A stretch of 64,000 nt of DNA. It comes from a bacterium. GTDB lineage: Bacteria; Bacillota; Clostridia; Oscillospirales; Oscillospiraceae. The notes beneath the pieces were generated by a model that worked only from the letters and a program-made list of their open reading frames with translations, searched no databases and had not been told where the DNA came from. Shown here piece after piece: positions 18,538 through 27,903 of the stretch. The position numbers and the translations under genes were made by a program. Each line of letters begins with the position of its first letter. Positions within the stretch are counted from its first letter, which is position 1. The stretch is taken from contig SFQY01000002.1 of assembly GCA_004562395.1 (NCBI GenBank), positions 36,476 through 100,475 on the forward strand, read 5' to 3'.

Positions 18538-18586
18538 TTTGCTTCCCCTTTTCTCTGTCTATGGTTTGCTCCGGTTCCGGAGCCGG

Positions 18587-19333
18587 TTATTGTTTCATCT
18601 GCCACATGACGATGGCTGCCGCCACAGCGGCGTTGAGAGACTCGCAGTGGGGATTCATCGGGATGATCAGCTCCGCACCGGCGCTGTCCAGGATCTCCCG
18701 GCGGACGCCCTGTCCTTCGCTGCCGATGACCACGGCCATGGATTTCAGGGGGGCCTGGCGCAGATCCTTAGCCCGGGGGCTGAGAGCTGTGACACCGATG
18801 GGGATCCCGGCGCTGCCGCAGGCGGCCCGGACCTCCGGCCAGGAAGATTGCACCACGTCGGTGCGGAATACCGCCCCCATGCTGGAGCGGACGACCTTGT
18901 GACTGTAGGGATCGGCGCAGCCCTCCAGCAGCACCACCGGCACGTCCAGCGCGTCGGCGGTCCGGAGGATGGTTCCCAGGTTGCCGGGATCCTGGATCCC
19001 ATCCAGCAGGAGCATTCCCGGCCTGGGAGAAAAGGGCGTTTTCTCCGGAAGACGGCACAGGAACAGCGCGCCCTGGGGAGTCTCCATGGGGGATATGGAT
19101 GCCATCACATCGGCAGGAACCCGGATGATGCGGACCTGCTCCGGCAGCGGCACCTCCACGCCCTCGGACAGAATAACGGTATCCAGCCCGGCAGCGTACC
19201 GGATCGCCTCCTGCAGGAGCTTGATGCCGTCGGCCGCGAAAAGGCCCGCTTCTTCCCGGGCCTTTTTGGAGGAAAGCAGCTTTTTGACCTGCTGCAGCAG
19301 GGGATTCTTCCGGGAGGTAATCTTCTGTTCCAT
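18587..19333 (-). CDS. SpoU/TrmH-family RNA 2'-O-methyltransferase
   Basis: A 248-residue S-adenosylmethionine-dependent methyltransferase, probably acting on 23S rRNA. The N-terminal L30e-like substrate-binding region (residues 1-100, beginning KITSRKNPLLQQVKKL) precedes the trefoil-knot domain with motifs LLDGIQDPGNLGTILRTAD, VIGSEGQGVRRE and IPMNPHCESLNAAVA. The ATG at 19333 overlaps the ktrA stop as TGATG, so it is translationally coupled to the potassium uptake genes. The exact target nucleotide cannot be told from sequence. Confidence 0.9.
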   Translation of the reverse strand: MEQKITSRKNPLLQQVKKLLSSKKAREEAGLFAADGIKLLQEAIRYAAGLDTVILSEGVEVPLPEQVRIIRVPADVMASISPMETPQGALFLCRLPEKTPFSPRPGMLLLDGIQDPGNLGTILRTADALDVPVVLLEGCADPYSHKVVRSSMGAVFRTDVVQSSWPEVRAACGSAGIPIGVTALSPRAKDLRQAPLKSMAVVIGSEGQGVRREILDSAGAELIIPMNPHCESLNAAVAAAIVMWQMKQ

Positions 19334-19980
19334 CACAGCTTCTGCATGGCCTCCAGGGAGTAGTTATCCCCCAGCACCACCAGCACATCGTCTTTCAGGA
19401 TCCGGTAATCGGCGGAGGGGGAGACGTTGGTGTTTTTTCCGTTTTCCACGGCAATGATGTTCACGCCCAGATTTGCCCGGACATTCAGCTCCTTCAGGGA
19501 CTTGCCTACCCAGGGCCTGGGGGCAGGGACCTCCAGAATGCCGTAGTCCTCGGAAAGCTCGATGTAGTCCAGCACGTTGTGAGAGAAGAGGCTCCGGCCC
19601 AGCCGCTGGGCATGCTCCTGCTCCGGGATCACCACCCGGTCCACGCCCAGCTTTTCCAGCACCCGGCGGTGGGTCTCGTCGTGGGCCTTGCAGACGATAT
19701 AGGGAACCCCCAGCTCCTTCAGGTTCATGGTGATCAGCACCGAGGCCGCCAGATTGTCGCCGATGGCGATGACGGCGCAGTCGAAGTTGCGCACGCCCAG
19801 AGAGCGCAGCACTTCCTTGTCCTGGGCGTCGCCCACCACGGCCTGGGTGACATCTCCCGCCAGCTGCTGTACCAGAGAGCTGCGAACGTCCATGGCCAGA
19901 ACCTCGGCACCCAGCATACACAGCTGCTTTGCCAGTGAGGAGCCGAAGCGCCCCAGTCCGATGACAACATAGGTTTTCAT
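19333..19980 (-). CDS. ktrA: potassium uptake regulatory subunit (KtrA/TrkA type)
   Basis: A 215-residue cytosolic RCK protein that gates the KtrB membrane subunit by nucleotide binding. The N-terminal Rossmann domain begins VVIGLGRFGSSLAKQL, and the acidic residue at the end of strand 2 (MDVRSS) is kept; the RCK_C domain covers about residues 135-215. GGATAGGAGAATCC precedes the ATG. It lies ten bases downstream of ktrB. Confidence 0.93.
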   Translation of the reverse strand: MKTYVVIGLGRFGSSLAKQLCMLGAEVLAMDVRSSLVQQLAGDVTQAVVGDAQDKEVLRSLGVRNFDCAVIAIGDNLAASVLITMNLKELGVPYIVCKAHDETHRRVLEKLGVDRVVIPEQEHAQRLGRSLFSHNVLDYIELSEDYGILEVPAPRPWVGKSLKELNVRANLGVNIIAVENGKNTNVSPSADYRILKDDVLVVLGDNYSLEAMQKL

Positions 19981-19990
19981 ATGGATTCTC

Positions 19991-21370
19991 CTATCCGATC
20001 AGTAGATTGGTTTCGGCGTAGCGGAACCGTTCCTCCGCCCGGTCTCCGGTGAGGAAGCCCAGGCTGATGGTCAGCACGCCGACGCGCCCGAAGTACATAT
20101 AAAGAATGATCAAAATCTGCGCCGCGGTGCCGAGCTTTCCTGTGGCACCCGCCGTCAGGCCCACGGTTCCCAGAGCGGAGACCGACTCATACAGGGCGTC
20201 CGTAAAGCTCACCGCGGAGGTGGCGCTGATGAAGATGCCGCCGGCCATGGCGAGGATCACCATCAGAAAGGCGATGGTCATAGCGTCCAGAACCTGCCCC
20301 TGGGGAATGGTGCGCTTGAAGGCGCACACACAGCTGCGGCCTCTTGCCCGGGACATGATGAACAGCACCAGCACCACGAAGGTCACGGTTTTCAGGCCGC
20401 CGGCGGTGGAACCGGAGGATCCGCCGATGAGCATAAATACCACAGCCATGGCCTTGCCGCCTTCCGTCAGGCAGGCCTGGTCAATGGCGGCGAAGCCCGC
20501 GGTGCGCAATGTGACAGACTGGAACAGGCCGTTGAGCAGCTTGTCTCCCACCGACAGATTCCCCAGAGTTTCCGGGTTGTTCCATTCCAGAAGGCAGGTC
20601 AGCACCCAGCCGGCCCCAAGCAGGGCCAGCGTGGTCACCAGCACCAGACGGGCATAGACGCTGAGCTTACGGAACCGCTTTTTCCGGGCGAGCTCCTCCC
20701 AGACCAGAAAACCCAGACCGCCGATGACCACCAGTGCGGCCAGAGTCAGCAGCACCACCGGATCCGACTGAAACGCCATCAGACTGGAGCCGGGCTCAAT
20801 GGAACCGAAAATGTCGAAGCCCGCGTTGCAGAAGGCGGAGACGGAATGAAAAATACCCCAGCGCAGGGCTTTGCGAAGACCGTATTCCGGCCAGAAGCGC
20901 AGAGTCAGGATCAGTGCGCCGATGCCTTCGATGCTGAAGCTGCCGATGAGAACCATCCGCTGCAGCCGGACGACACCGTCGATCTCATTCAGACTCAGAG
21001 CCTGGGCCATGACCAACCGCTGCTTCAGGCCGATCCTACGGTGCAGAACAAACACCAGCAGGGTGGCCGCAGACATAAAGCCCAGGCCGCCGATCTGGAT
21101 CAGGCAGAGGATCACCACCTGACCAAATCCGCTCCACTGGCTCCAGGTGTCATAAAGCACCAGTCCGGTGACGCAGGTGGCGGAGGTGGCGGTAAAAAGC
21201 GCCGGCCGAAAACCGCAGGAAACACCGTCCCGGGAAGCGGCGGGCAGCATCAAAAGACATGCGCCCAGAAGGATGATCACCGCGAAGACAATGGCGATGA
21301 CCTTGGCGGCGCTCAGGGTCTTTGGACGCTTTTTCATCCAGAAGGCATACAGACGTGCCCGCACAGACAT
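19991..21370 (-). CDS. ktrB: potassium uptake membrane subunit (KtrB/TrkH type)
   Basis: A 459-residue potassium transporter with four membrane-pore-membrane repeats. The four selectivity-filter loops are visible as SATCVTGLV, SAFCNAGFD, TLRTAGFAA and LGTVGLTAG, each with the filter Gly. The start MSVRARLYAFW is chosen because AAGGAG lies eight bases before that ATG; the longer frame has none. It is the first gene of ktrB-ktrA-methyltransferase. Four filter Gly and a separate RCK partner favour KtrB or a small TrkH. Confidence 0.93.
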   Translation of the reverse strand: MSVRARLYAFWMKKRPKTLSAAKVIAIVFAVIILLGACLLMLPAASRDGVSCGFRPALFTATSATCVTGLVLYDTWSQWSGFGQVVILCLIQIGGLGFMSAATLLVFVLHRRIGLKQRLVMAQALSLNEIDGVVRLQRMVLIGSFSIEGIGALILTLRFWPEYGLRKALRWGIFHSVSAFCNAGFDIFGSIEPGSSLMAFQSDPVVLLTLAALVVIGGLGFLVWEELARKKRFRKLSVYARLVLVTTLALLGAGWVLTCLLEWNNPETLGNLSVGDKLLNGLFQSVTLRTAGFAAIDQACLTEGGKAMAVVFMLIGGSSGSTAGGLKTVTFVVLVLFIMSRARGRSCVCAFKRTIPQGQVLDAMTIAFLMVILAMAGGIFISATSAVSFTDALYESVSALGTVGLTAGATGKLGTAAQILIILYMYFGRVGVLTISLGFLTGDRAEERFRYAETNLLIG

Positions 21371-21517
21371 ACATTGGCTCCTTCCCGGCGGATACACTCC
21401 GCCATAATGTGTATACTTTCACATATAACTTATATTATATCAATTTTGTATTCTTTTGCAACCCTCATTTTGCCGCTGCCGTTTTTCGTCCTGACGCACA
21501 AAAGGAACTGGAAGTTC

Positions 21518-21546
21518 TTTACATTTTTTGTGATTTGTGATAGGAT
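21518..21546 (+). promoter_or_regulatory. adenine deaminase promoter
   Basis: TTTACA (21518-21523), 17-base spacer, TAGGAT (21541-21546), 27 bases before the ade ATG. The leader is too short for a purine riboswitch. Confidence 0.65.
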
Positions 21547-21572
21547 AGTGAAAATCATGAAGGGGTGATTGT

Positions 21573-23306
21573 ATGGCCTATACAGAAAGCTGGTCCGGAA
21601 AAATTAACCGGAAGCTGATCAAAAAGCTGCACATTATCGACGTGGCTGCCGGACGGGAAAAGGCGGACCTGGTGCTGAAAAACGCCACCTTTGTCAATGT
21701 CTTCTCCGGAGAGCTGGACACCTGTGACATTGCCGTGGCTGAGGGCCTGATTGTGGGCCTGGGAACCTACCAGGGCCGTGAGGAGGTGGATATGACCGGC
21801 AAGATTGTCTGCCCCGGCTTTATTGACGCCCATATCCATCTGGAATCCAGCTTGGTTTCTCCGGCGGAGTTTGCACGGGCGGTGATTCCCCACGGAACCA
21901 CCACCGTCATCACCGATCCTCATGAGATTACCAATGTCATGGGCACCGACGGCATCGACTATATGATCGCCGCCACGGAGGAGCTGCCGGTGGACGTGCG
22001 GTTTATGATCCCCTCCTGCGTTCCGGCGTCTCCCATGGATGAAAGCGGATCCAATCTGGACTATCGAGACATCGACAGCTTCTTTGAGCACCCAAGGGTC
22101 CAGGGCCTGGCGGAAATGATGAATTTCCCCGGCATCCTCTCGGCGGACAGCGCCACCGTCGCCAAAATTGTGGCCTCCCAGGCTCATCACAAGAAGATTG
22201 ACGGCCACGCTCCCGGTCTCAGGGGCAACGACCTGAACGCCTATATCGCCGCGGGAGTCTACTCCGATCATGAGTGCGCCGATGTGGAGGACGCCATGGC
22301 GAAGCTGAAGCTGGGCCAGTTCATCATGATCCGGGAGGGCACCGCTGCCAAAAATCTGGAGGCGCTGATGCCCCTGATCCGGTCGGAAAAGTATTTCGAC
22401 CGCTGCATGTTCTGTACCGATGACAAGCACCCCAGTGACCTGTTGGAAAAGGGCCATATCGACTATATTTGCCGGGAGGCCGTGGCCATGGGTGCCGATC
22501 CCATCCGAACCGTTCAGGTTGCCTGCCTCCACGCCGCCCGGTACTTCCTGCTGAACAACCGGGGCGCCATTGCCCCCGGCTATCTGGCGGATTTCGCCGT
22601 TGTAGAGGATCTGAAGGATTTCCATGTGGTGACGGTTTACAAAAAGGGCCGGCGAGTCTACCACGATGGGACTGTGGAGCCCTTTCCGCTGCCTCAGATT
22701 CCGGAGCATCTGGAAAAGCGGGCCCACGATACCTTCCACCTGCCGGTTCTCAGCGCAGCGGATTTTGCCAACTCCCGGCCCAGGGGAGTCATCGGCATGG
22801 TCTCCGGCCAGATCATTACCAGCGACGAGGGCTATGCCGGGGGTGTGGATATCCAGGGGGATATCCTGAAAATGGCGGTGATCGAACGGCATAAGAACAC
22901 CCGGCATATCGGCATCGGCTATCTCAAGGGCTATGGCCTGAAGTCCGGGGCGGTGGCTACCTCCGTTGCCCATGACAGCCACAATATTATTTGCGTGGGA
23001 GCGGAGGATGCGGATATGGCCTTCGCTGCCAACCGCATTGCTCAGAATCACGGTGGCATCGTGGTTGTCAGGGATGGACAGGTGCTGGCGGAGCTTCCGC
23101 TGGAGATTGCCGGACTGATGAGCGAAAAGCCCCTCCGGGAGGTCAACGATCTGCTGGAAAACGCCAAGCTGGCCGCCTATTCCCTGGGAGTGGGCAAGGA
23201 CATCGATCCGTTTATGACGCTGTCGTTTATGAGCCTGCCTGTGATCCCCACCCTCCGGCTGACCACCCGGGGCGTCATTGATGTGAACACCCAGCAGTAT
23301 ATTTGA
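21573..23306 (+). CDS. ade: adenine deaminase
   Basis: Metal-dependent amidohydrolase converting adenine to hypoxanthine in purine salvage. The 577-residue protein has the family layout: small beta-domain, then metal-binding DAHIHLESSL (near residue 88), TTTVITDPHEITNV, and GHAPGLRGNDLNAY; the C-terminal domain has IGIGYLKGYGL and VAHDSHNIICVG. It stands alone on the plus strand, flanked by minus-strand genes. The purine theme links it loosely to purC-A-B at the left end. Confidence 0.96.
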   Translation: MAYTESWSGKINRKLIKKLHIIDVAAGREKADLVLKNATFVNVFSGELDTCDIAVAEGLIVGLGTYQGREEVDMTGKIVCPGFIDAHIHLESSLVSPAEFARAVIPHGTTTVITDPHEITNVMGTDGIDYMIAATEELPVDVRFMIPSCVPASPMDESGSNLDYRDIDSFFEHPRVQGLAEMMNFPGILSADSATVAKIVASQAHHKKIDGHAPGLRGNDLNAYIAAGVYSDHECADVEDAMAKLKLGQFIMIREGTAAKNLEALMPLIRSEKYFDRCMFCTDDKHPSDLLEKGHIDYICREAVAMGADPIRTVQVACLHAARYFLLNNRGAIAPGYLADFAVVEDLKDFHVVTVYKKGRRVYHDGTVEPFPLPQIPEHLEKRAHDTFHLPVLSAADFANSRPRGVIGMVSGQIITSDEGYAGGVDIQGDILKMAVIERHKNTRHIGIGYLKGYGLKSGAVATSVAHDSHNIICVGAEDADMAFAANRIAQNHGGIVVVRDGQVLAELPLEIAGLMSEKPLREVNDLLENAKLAAYSLGVGKDIDPFMTLSFMSLPVIPTLRLTTRGVIDVNTQQYI

Positions 23307-23348
23307 TCTTTTCGGAGTAACGATTCCGTGGTTCCCAAAACTCATGGG

Positions 23349-23560
23349 TAAATGATCGTTTATGCTTCGTTGATTACTGTGGCGCGGCAGCGCCCTTGCC
23401 TCCCCCATTGGGGGAGGTGGCAGCCCGAAGGGGCTGACGGAGGGGGTGACGTTGGTTAGAAGCACAGCTTTCAGGTCACCCCCTCAGTCAAAAATCAAAG
23501 ATTTTTGACAGCTCCCCCAGCGGGGGAGCCAAGGGGGGCTGCGCGAAACGATCCCTTATA
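23349..23560. repeat. intergenic inverted-repeat element A (MITE-like)
   Basis: A non-coding element bounded by TAAATGATCGTTTATG on the left and its imperfect inverse AAACGATCCCTTATAT on the right. Inside are palindromes CCTCCCCCATTGGGGGAGG and CTCCCCCAGCGGGGGAG, plus a GTGACC/GGTCAC-type long-range pairing and AAAATCAAAGATTTT. It fills the gap between ade and cls. Related ends recur near 30154, 42578 and 56186. Confidence 0.65.
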
Positions 23561-23610
23561 TGATGGATTCCCCCGCGACTGAATCATTGCGCTTCAGAAG
23601 AGAAACGAAA

Positions 23611-23654
23611 AAGCTGCCCTTCCCGACCGGTCCACCGGTCAGGAAGGGCAGCTT
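23611..23654 (-). terminator. terminator after cardiolipin synthase
   Basis: Thirteen-base arms AAGCTGCCCTTCC and GGAAGGGCAGCTT (23611-23623, 23642-23654) with an inner ACCGGT pairing, followed on the minus strand by TTTTTCGTTT. Confidence 0.85.
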
Positions 23655-23668
23655 GATTTGTGCTTGGA

Positions 23669-25213
23669 CTACATGAGGGGGGCAAACAGACGAAGAATAC
23701 ACTGCCAGGTGCGCAAAATGGCGGTGCGGCCGCTGCGGTAGCGTTCCGTCACCTCCTGGCACTGGGGGAACAGCACGTCAAAGTCCCGGGCGATCTGCCG
23801 GACGGCATCACAGCCATAGAGCAGGACGTTGTTTTCAAAGTGCAGGTACAGGCTCCGGTAATCCAGGTTGGAGGTGCCGATGGAGGCCATTTCTCCATCG
23901 CAGATACACTGCTTGGCGTGGCAGAAGCCGGGGGTGTACTCAAAGATTCGTACCCCCTGGGAGGCCAGCCCCGCGTAATAGGAGCGGGTGACGCTGTAGA
24001 CCGTCTTCTTGTCGGGGATTCCCGGGGTGATGATCCGTACGTCCACACCCCGTTTCGCGGTCAGGGTCAGAGCGCTGCGCATTTCGTCGGTAATGATCAG
24101 GTAGGGGGTGATAAAGTACAGGCTCTTTTTGGCCCGGGAGATCAGATTCAGGTAGACATTCTCCGCGGAACGTTCTTTTCCCAGGGGGTTATCGGCATAG
24201 GGCTGCACGAAGCCCTCCGCTTGGGGAAGACAGTGGCGGATATTCAGATAGGGGGCGAAATCCTCCGTCTGTCTGGCGGCAACGCTCCACATTTCCAGGA
24301 ACATGGCCGTAAAGCTTCTCACGGCTTCGCCCTCCAGCCGCAGGCCCGTGTCCTTCCAGTGCCCGAAGGGATGTTCCCGGTCGAAATACTCATCCGCCAG
24401 GTTGTAGCCGCCGGTAAACCCAACCTTGCCGTCAATGACGGTGATTTTCCGGTGGTCCCGGTGATTCATGAACAGGTTCAGCACCGGCATTGCGGGATTG
24501 AAGACCCGGCATTGGATGCCGTCCTCGTTGAGTCCTTTGGCGAAGGCCATATTGACATAGCCCACGCTGCCGATATCGTCGTAGAGAAGCCGGACCTCAA
24601 CCCCCTGGCGGGCTTTCCGGGTCAGGATTTCCCGGAGCTCCCGGAAGGAGGACTCATCCTCCACAATGAAATACTCCATAAATATGAAGGATTCCGCCGC
24701 TTCCAGCGCCTCCTTCATGGCTTCGAAGGCATACACGCCCTCCGGGTAATAGATGGCACCGGTATTGCGGTAGACCGGCGCGTGAACATATTGCCACAGG
24801 TAGCCGCTGATGTTCCGGGCCGAGGGGTCCTCTTCTTCCAGGGAGGACAGCACCGTATCCTCCTGAGTCAGAAACCCTTCTGTCCGTTCCCGGGCGGAAG
24901 AAAGCCGTTTTCCCACCTTTCCCAGGTCGCCGCAGACTTCGATCAGAAGATAGAGGCTCAGCCCCAGCACCGGAAACAGAAGAATCAGCATAATCCAGGG
25001 CATTTTCATGGCGGAGGTGGTGTGCTTGCTGTAAAGCCGCAGGGCCACGGACATGGCCAGAATGGTGGTCAGCAGGGAGAGAACGGTGGAATAGCGGTTC
25101 AGCTTGATCACCAGCAGAAGAAGCCATGCTGCCTGAAACAGCAGGGCAATCCCTACAAAAATTAGTCTGGGAATGCTGTTGCCGGCACGTTTTCTCTTTT
25201 TTCCGGAATCCAT
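23669..25213 (-). CDS. cls: cardiolipin synthase
   Basis: Membrane enzyme condensing two phosphatidylglycerols to cardiolipin. The 514-residue protein has two N-terminal transmembrane helices (residues ~15-65) and two phospholipase D half-sites: HRKITVID with the GGYN tail near residue 245, and HAKQCICDGEMASIGTSN near residue 425, each a full HxKx4D motif. Length fits the family. It is transcribed alone between a clear promoter and a clear terminator. Confidence 0.95.
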   Translation of the reverse strand: MDSGKKRKRAGNSIPRLIFVGIALLFQAAWLLLLVIKLNRYSTVLSLLTTILAMSVALRLYSKHTTSAMKMPWIMLILLFPVLGLSLYLLIEVCGDLGKVGKRLSSARERTEGFLTQEDTVLSSLEEEDPSARNISGYLWQYVHAPVYRNTGAIYYPEGVYAFEAMKEALEAAESFIFMEYFIVEDESSFRELREILTRKARQGVEVRLLYDDIGSVGYVNMAFAKGLNEDGIQCRVFNPAMPVLNLFMNHRDHRKITVIDGKVGFTGGYNLADEYFDREHPFGHWKDTGLRLEGEAVRSFTAMFLEMWSVAARQTEDFAPYLNIRHCLPQAEGFVQPYADNPLGKERSAENVYLNLISRAKKSLYFITPYLIITDEMRSALTLTAKRGVDVRIITPGIPDKKTVYSVTRSYYAGLASQGVRIFEYTPGFCHAKQCICDGEMASIGTSNLDYRSLYLHFENNVLLYGCDAVRQIARDFDVLFPQCQEVTERYRSGRTAILRTWQCILRLFAPLM

Positions 25214-25276
25214 TTTCCACGGCCTCCTTTTGGCCCCGGGGCTGTTTCACGGGGCCGGGACAGATTTGTTTTCTCC

Positions 25277-25306
25277 ATCATACCACGTTTGCCTGAGGTT
25301 TTTCAA
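25277..25306 (-). promoter_or_regulatory. cls promoter
   Basis: Minus-strand TTGAAA (25306-25301), 18-base spacer, TATGAT (25282-25277) with an extended TGG before the -10. Confidence 0.7.
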
Positions 25307-25318
25307 CCCCTGGAGCTG

Positions 25319-25349
25319 AAAAAGAGGCCGGTTCCCGAAGGAACCGGCC
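25319..25349 (-). terminator. terminator after cstA
   Basis: Perfect ten-base arms GGCCGGTTCC and GGAACCGGCC (25326-25335, 25340-25349) with loop CGAA, then TCTTTTTC on the minus strand. Confidence 0.88.
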
Positions 25350-25370
25350 GGAGATTGCTGATATTGGAGA

Positions 25371-27095
25371 TCAGGCTTTGACCTTTTTCTGCTTGGCGAT
25401 GGTGGTGACACCCTCCACGGCCAGAACCAGAGACAGGGCGATCAGCAGAATGCCGATGATGGCCTGGGCCCAGGGACCCCAGTCCGCGCCGCCGGCGGCG
25501 ATGGTAATGAACTGGTTCTTGGTGTTGATGACCAGAGAGGAGATGGTGACAACCAGCATGAAAGCCATGGGGAACAGGAACATCTTGTTGCTCTTGCCCA
25601 CGTTGCCCAGCCAGGTAGCCACAGCCAGCAGACCCAGAGCGGCCAGCAGCTGGTTGGCGGAGCCGAACAGCGCCCAGATCTTGCCGTAGCCGTTCAGGCC
25701 CAGCAGGACACCCAGCACCACGGTGATCAGGGTAGCGACCAGGGGGTTGGCCAGAACCTTCTTATAGCCGGTGACATTCTCGGGGGTCTCACCCTTGCTG
25801 CCATCCAGCCAGAACTCCTGGAACATAAACCGGGCCAGGCGGGTGGCGGTGTCCAGAGAGGTCAGGCAGAAAGCGGAGTAGGTCAGCACCAGCAGGGTGA
25901 ACAGAACGTCGTAGGTGCCGGGAATGGCGTCGTCGATCATGTGGGCGATACCGCCGCCGAAGATGGCAGTGGCGCCCTTCAGAGCGGCGTCGGGGTTGGC
26001 CTTGTTCCAGCCGAAGGCATAAGCAACGGCGCACAGGGTCAGGATGGCCAGAACGCACTCCAGCAGCATGCCGCCGTAAGCGATGGGCTTAGCGTCGGTT
26101 TCCTTGTCCAGCTGCTTGGCAGTGGTGCCGGAGGACACCAGAGAGTGGAAGCCGGAGATGGCGCCGCAGGCGATGGTGGTGAACAGCACGGGGAACAGAT
26201 AGGTGGTACCGGAAGCACCCTCTACGGACCAGGAGGCCAGGGCCATGTTGCTCATGTCGGGACGGGCCAGGACAACGCCCACAGCGGCCAGAGCCAGCAT
26301 GGCGTACAGCAGGAAGCTGGACAGGTAGTCACGGGGCTGCAGCAGGATCCACACAGGGGTGATGGAAGCGATGGTGATGTACAGACCGACGATCCACATC
26401 CAGGTGGTGGATGACAGGTAGATGGGGTGGAAGTTGATGCCGATGGCGATGATGGCGACGATGGCCAGAATGCCCACCAGGCTGGAAACACCCATGGGCA
26501 TGTTGCGGCGGTAGACCGCATAGCCGAAGATGATGGCGATGACGATGAACAGGATGGAAACCATGGCCACACGGGCATTGCTGGTGGAAGCAGCCACATC
26601 TACGGCACCGGTGGCGTCAAAGGTGGCACCGAAGGTGTTCGCCACGATGGAGGCGAAAGCGGCCACCACCAGAATCAGGGTCAGGTAGGCAAAGGTGATG
26701 AACAGGCGCTTGGCACGCTTGCCCATGTTGGTGGAGATGATCTCACCGATGGACTTGCCGCCGTGCCGTACGGAGGCGAACAGAGCGCCGAAGTCGTGGA
26801 CACCGCCGAAGAAGATGCCGCCCACCAGAATCCACAGCGCGCAGGGCAGCCAGCCGAAGGCAGCCGCGCTAATGGGGCCTGTGATGGGGCCCGCGCCGGC
26901 GATGGAGGAGAAGTGGTGGCCCATCAGGACGGGAGCTTTCGCGGGGACGTAGTCAATGCCGTCCTCCATGGTGTGTGCGGGGGTGGGCTCCGTGTTTTCG
27001 CCGACGCCCCATTTCTTGCACAGGTAGCGGCCGTAGAAAATGTAGCCGCACAGCAGGATTGCGATGCTGATTATCAGAAGTACAAGTCCGTTCAT
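25371..27095 (-). CDS. cstA: carbon starvation protein CstA, peptide/pyruvate-type transporter
   Basis: A 574-residue polytopic membrane protein of the CstA family, known in enterobacteria for peptide and pyruvate uptake. Family blocks include YVPAKAPVLMGHHFSSIAGAGP near residue 50, GGVHDFGALFASVRHGGKSIG and SGFHSLVSSGTTAKQL. The start MNGLVLL has GAAGGGAG before it; the longer frame adds 46 residues of the preceding gene's region. It lies seven bases behind a 175-residue gene of unknown function, with which it forms an operon. The substrate here is not known. Confidence 0.93.
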   Translation of the reverse strand: MNGLVLLIISIAILLCGYIFYGRYLCKKWGVGENTEPTPAHTMEDGIDYVPAKAPVLMGHHFSSIAGAGPITGPISAAAFGWLPCALWILVGGIFFGGVHDFGALFASVRHGGKSIGEIISTNMGKRAKRLFITFAYLTLILVVAAFASIVANTFGATFDATGAVDVAASTSNARVAMVSILFIVIAIIFGYAVYRRNMPMGVSSLVGILAIVAIIAIGINFHPIYLSSTTWMWIVGLYITIASITPVWILLQPRDYLSSFLLYAMLALAAVGVVLARPDMSNMALASWSVEGASGTTYLFPVLFTTIACGAISGFHSLVSSGTTAKQLDKETDAKPIAYGGMLLECVLAILTLCAVAYAFGWNKANPDAALKGATAIFGGGIAHMIDDAIPGTYDVLFTLLVLTYSAFCLTSLDTATRLARFMFQEFWLDGSKGETPENVTGYKKVLANPLVATLITVVLGVLLGLNGYGKIWALFGSANQLLAALGLLAVATWLGNVGKSNKMFLFPMAFMLVVTISSLVINTKNQFITIAAGGADWGPWAQAIIGILLIALSLVLAVEGVTTIAKQKKVKA

Positions 27096-27102
27096 GTTTG
27101 TT

Positions 27103-27630
27103 TTACTCCCTTCGTTCCCTTCTCGGAGCGAAATTCCGCTCCAGGTTTTTCCGGGCTCCTTTTCCTGCTGGATTGGAGAAGAAGCGATTGGTGGATGTTT
27201 CCATAGCTGCCACGTGATACTCCATCCAGCCATGGAGTGTCATCATGTAGTTCTTCCGGAACCGGGTGCGCCGGATCAGGCGCTGGGCCTCCGGATCGAT
27301 GGTATTTGCCAGAACCACCAGCGTCACATAGGAGAACATATGCTCCTTTGAGGGCTGAACCCGGGCCAGACCTGCCTGCTGTGTCAGGCTGATCTGGGTC
27401 TGAAGGGTCCCGCTGTCCAGATGGTCGGTCAGGTAGAAGTAGACATACTCATGCTGCTCCACCGCCGAAAGGACGTGCTGTTTGGAGATCAGGTAGTTCT
27501 CATCCCGCAGATAATAGGTCGCCGCGGCAGGGTAGATTTGGGTACCGACCTGGGCGTCCCGGGTGATATCATACAGGTGGGAGTAGGCGTCCAGAAGCTT
27601 TTCCAGACACGTGTTCAGACTTGATTCCAT
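27103..27630 (-). CDS. uncharacterised protein cotranscribed with cstA
   Basis: I do not recognise this 175-residue protein. It begins MESSLNTCLEKLLDAYSHLYDI, is largely helical and soluble by eye, has a middle segment rich in Tyr and acidic residues (EQHEYVYFYLTDH) and a basic C-terminus (KGARKNLERNFAPRRERR). No signal peptide, membrane helix or metal-binding Cys cluster is seen. The ATG at 27630 is chosen because AAAGGA lies six bases before it. It shares a promoter with cstA seven bases downstream, so a role in CstA control or assembly is a reasonable guess only. Confidence 0.8.
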   Translation of the reverse strand: MESSLNTCLEKLLDAYSHLYDITRDAQVGTQIYPAAATYYLRDENYLISKQHVLSAVEQHEYVYFYLTDHLDSGTLQTQISLTQQAGLARVQPSKEHMFSYVTLVVLANTIDPEAQRLIRRTRFRKNYMMTLHGWMEYHVAAMETSTNRFFSNPAGKGARKNLERNFAPRRERRE

Positions 27631-27686
27631 AAGCATTCCTTTCCGTCCGGACAGGCCGCCGGGGGCGTGGCCGAAATATCGAACTG

Positions 27687-27715
27687 ATTATACATCGGAA
27701 ATGTGTTTCTGTGAA
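27687..27715 (-). promoter_or_regulatory. promoter of the cstA operon
   Basis: Minus-strand TTCACA (27715-27710), 17-base spacer, TATAAT (27692-27687), 57 bases before the first gene. Confidence 0.75.
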
Positions 27716-27841
27716 GTACAAATGTCTACGTCGGAGAAAATTCGTGAATATTGTATGACAATTCTGTGAATAGCATGTCACCTTTGGGCATTTTCGACAG
27801 AAATTGCCAGCCGGGAGCTTCCGGGAAAAACCGGCGAAAAG

Positions 27842-27883
27842 ACGCTGCCGCCCCCACCGGCGGACCGGTGGAAACGGCAGCGT
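27842..27883 (-). terminator. terminator after the hydroxyacid dehydrogenase gene
   Basis: Arms ACGCTGCCG (27842-27850) and CGGCAGCGT (27875-27883) with inner CACCGG/CCGGTG; TCTTTTC follows on the minus strand. Confidence 0.82.
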
Positions 27884-27903
27884 TTTGGGGTTTCCCCTGT
27901 AGT

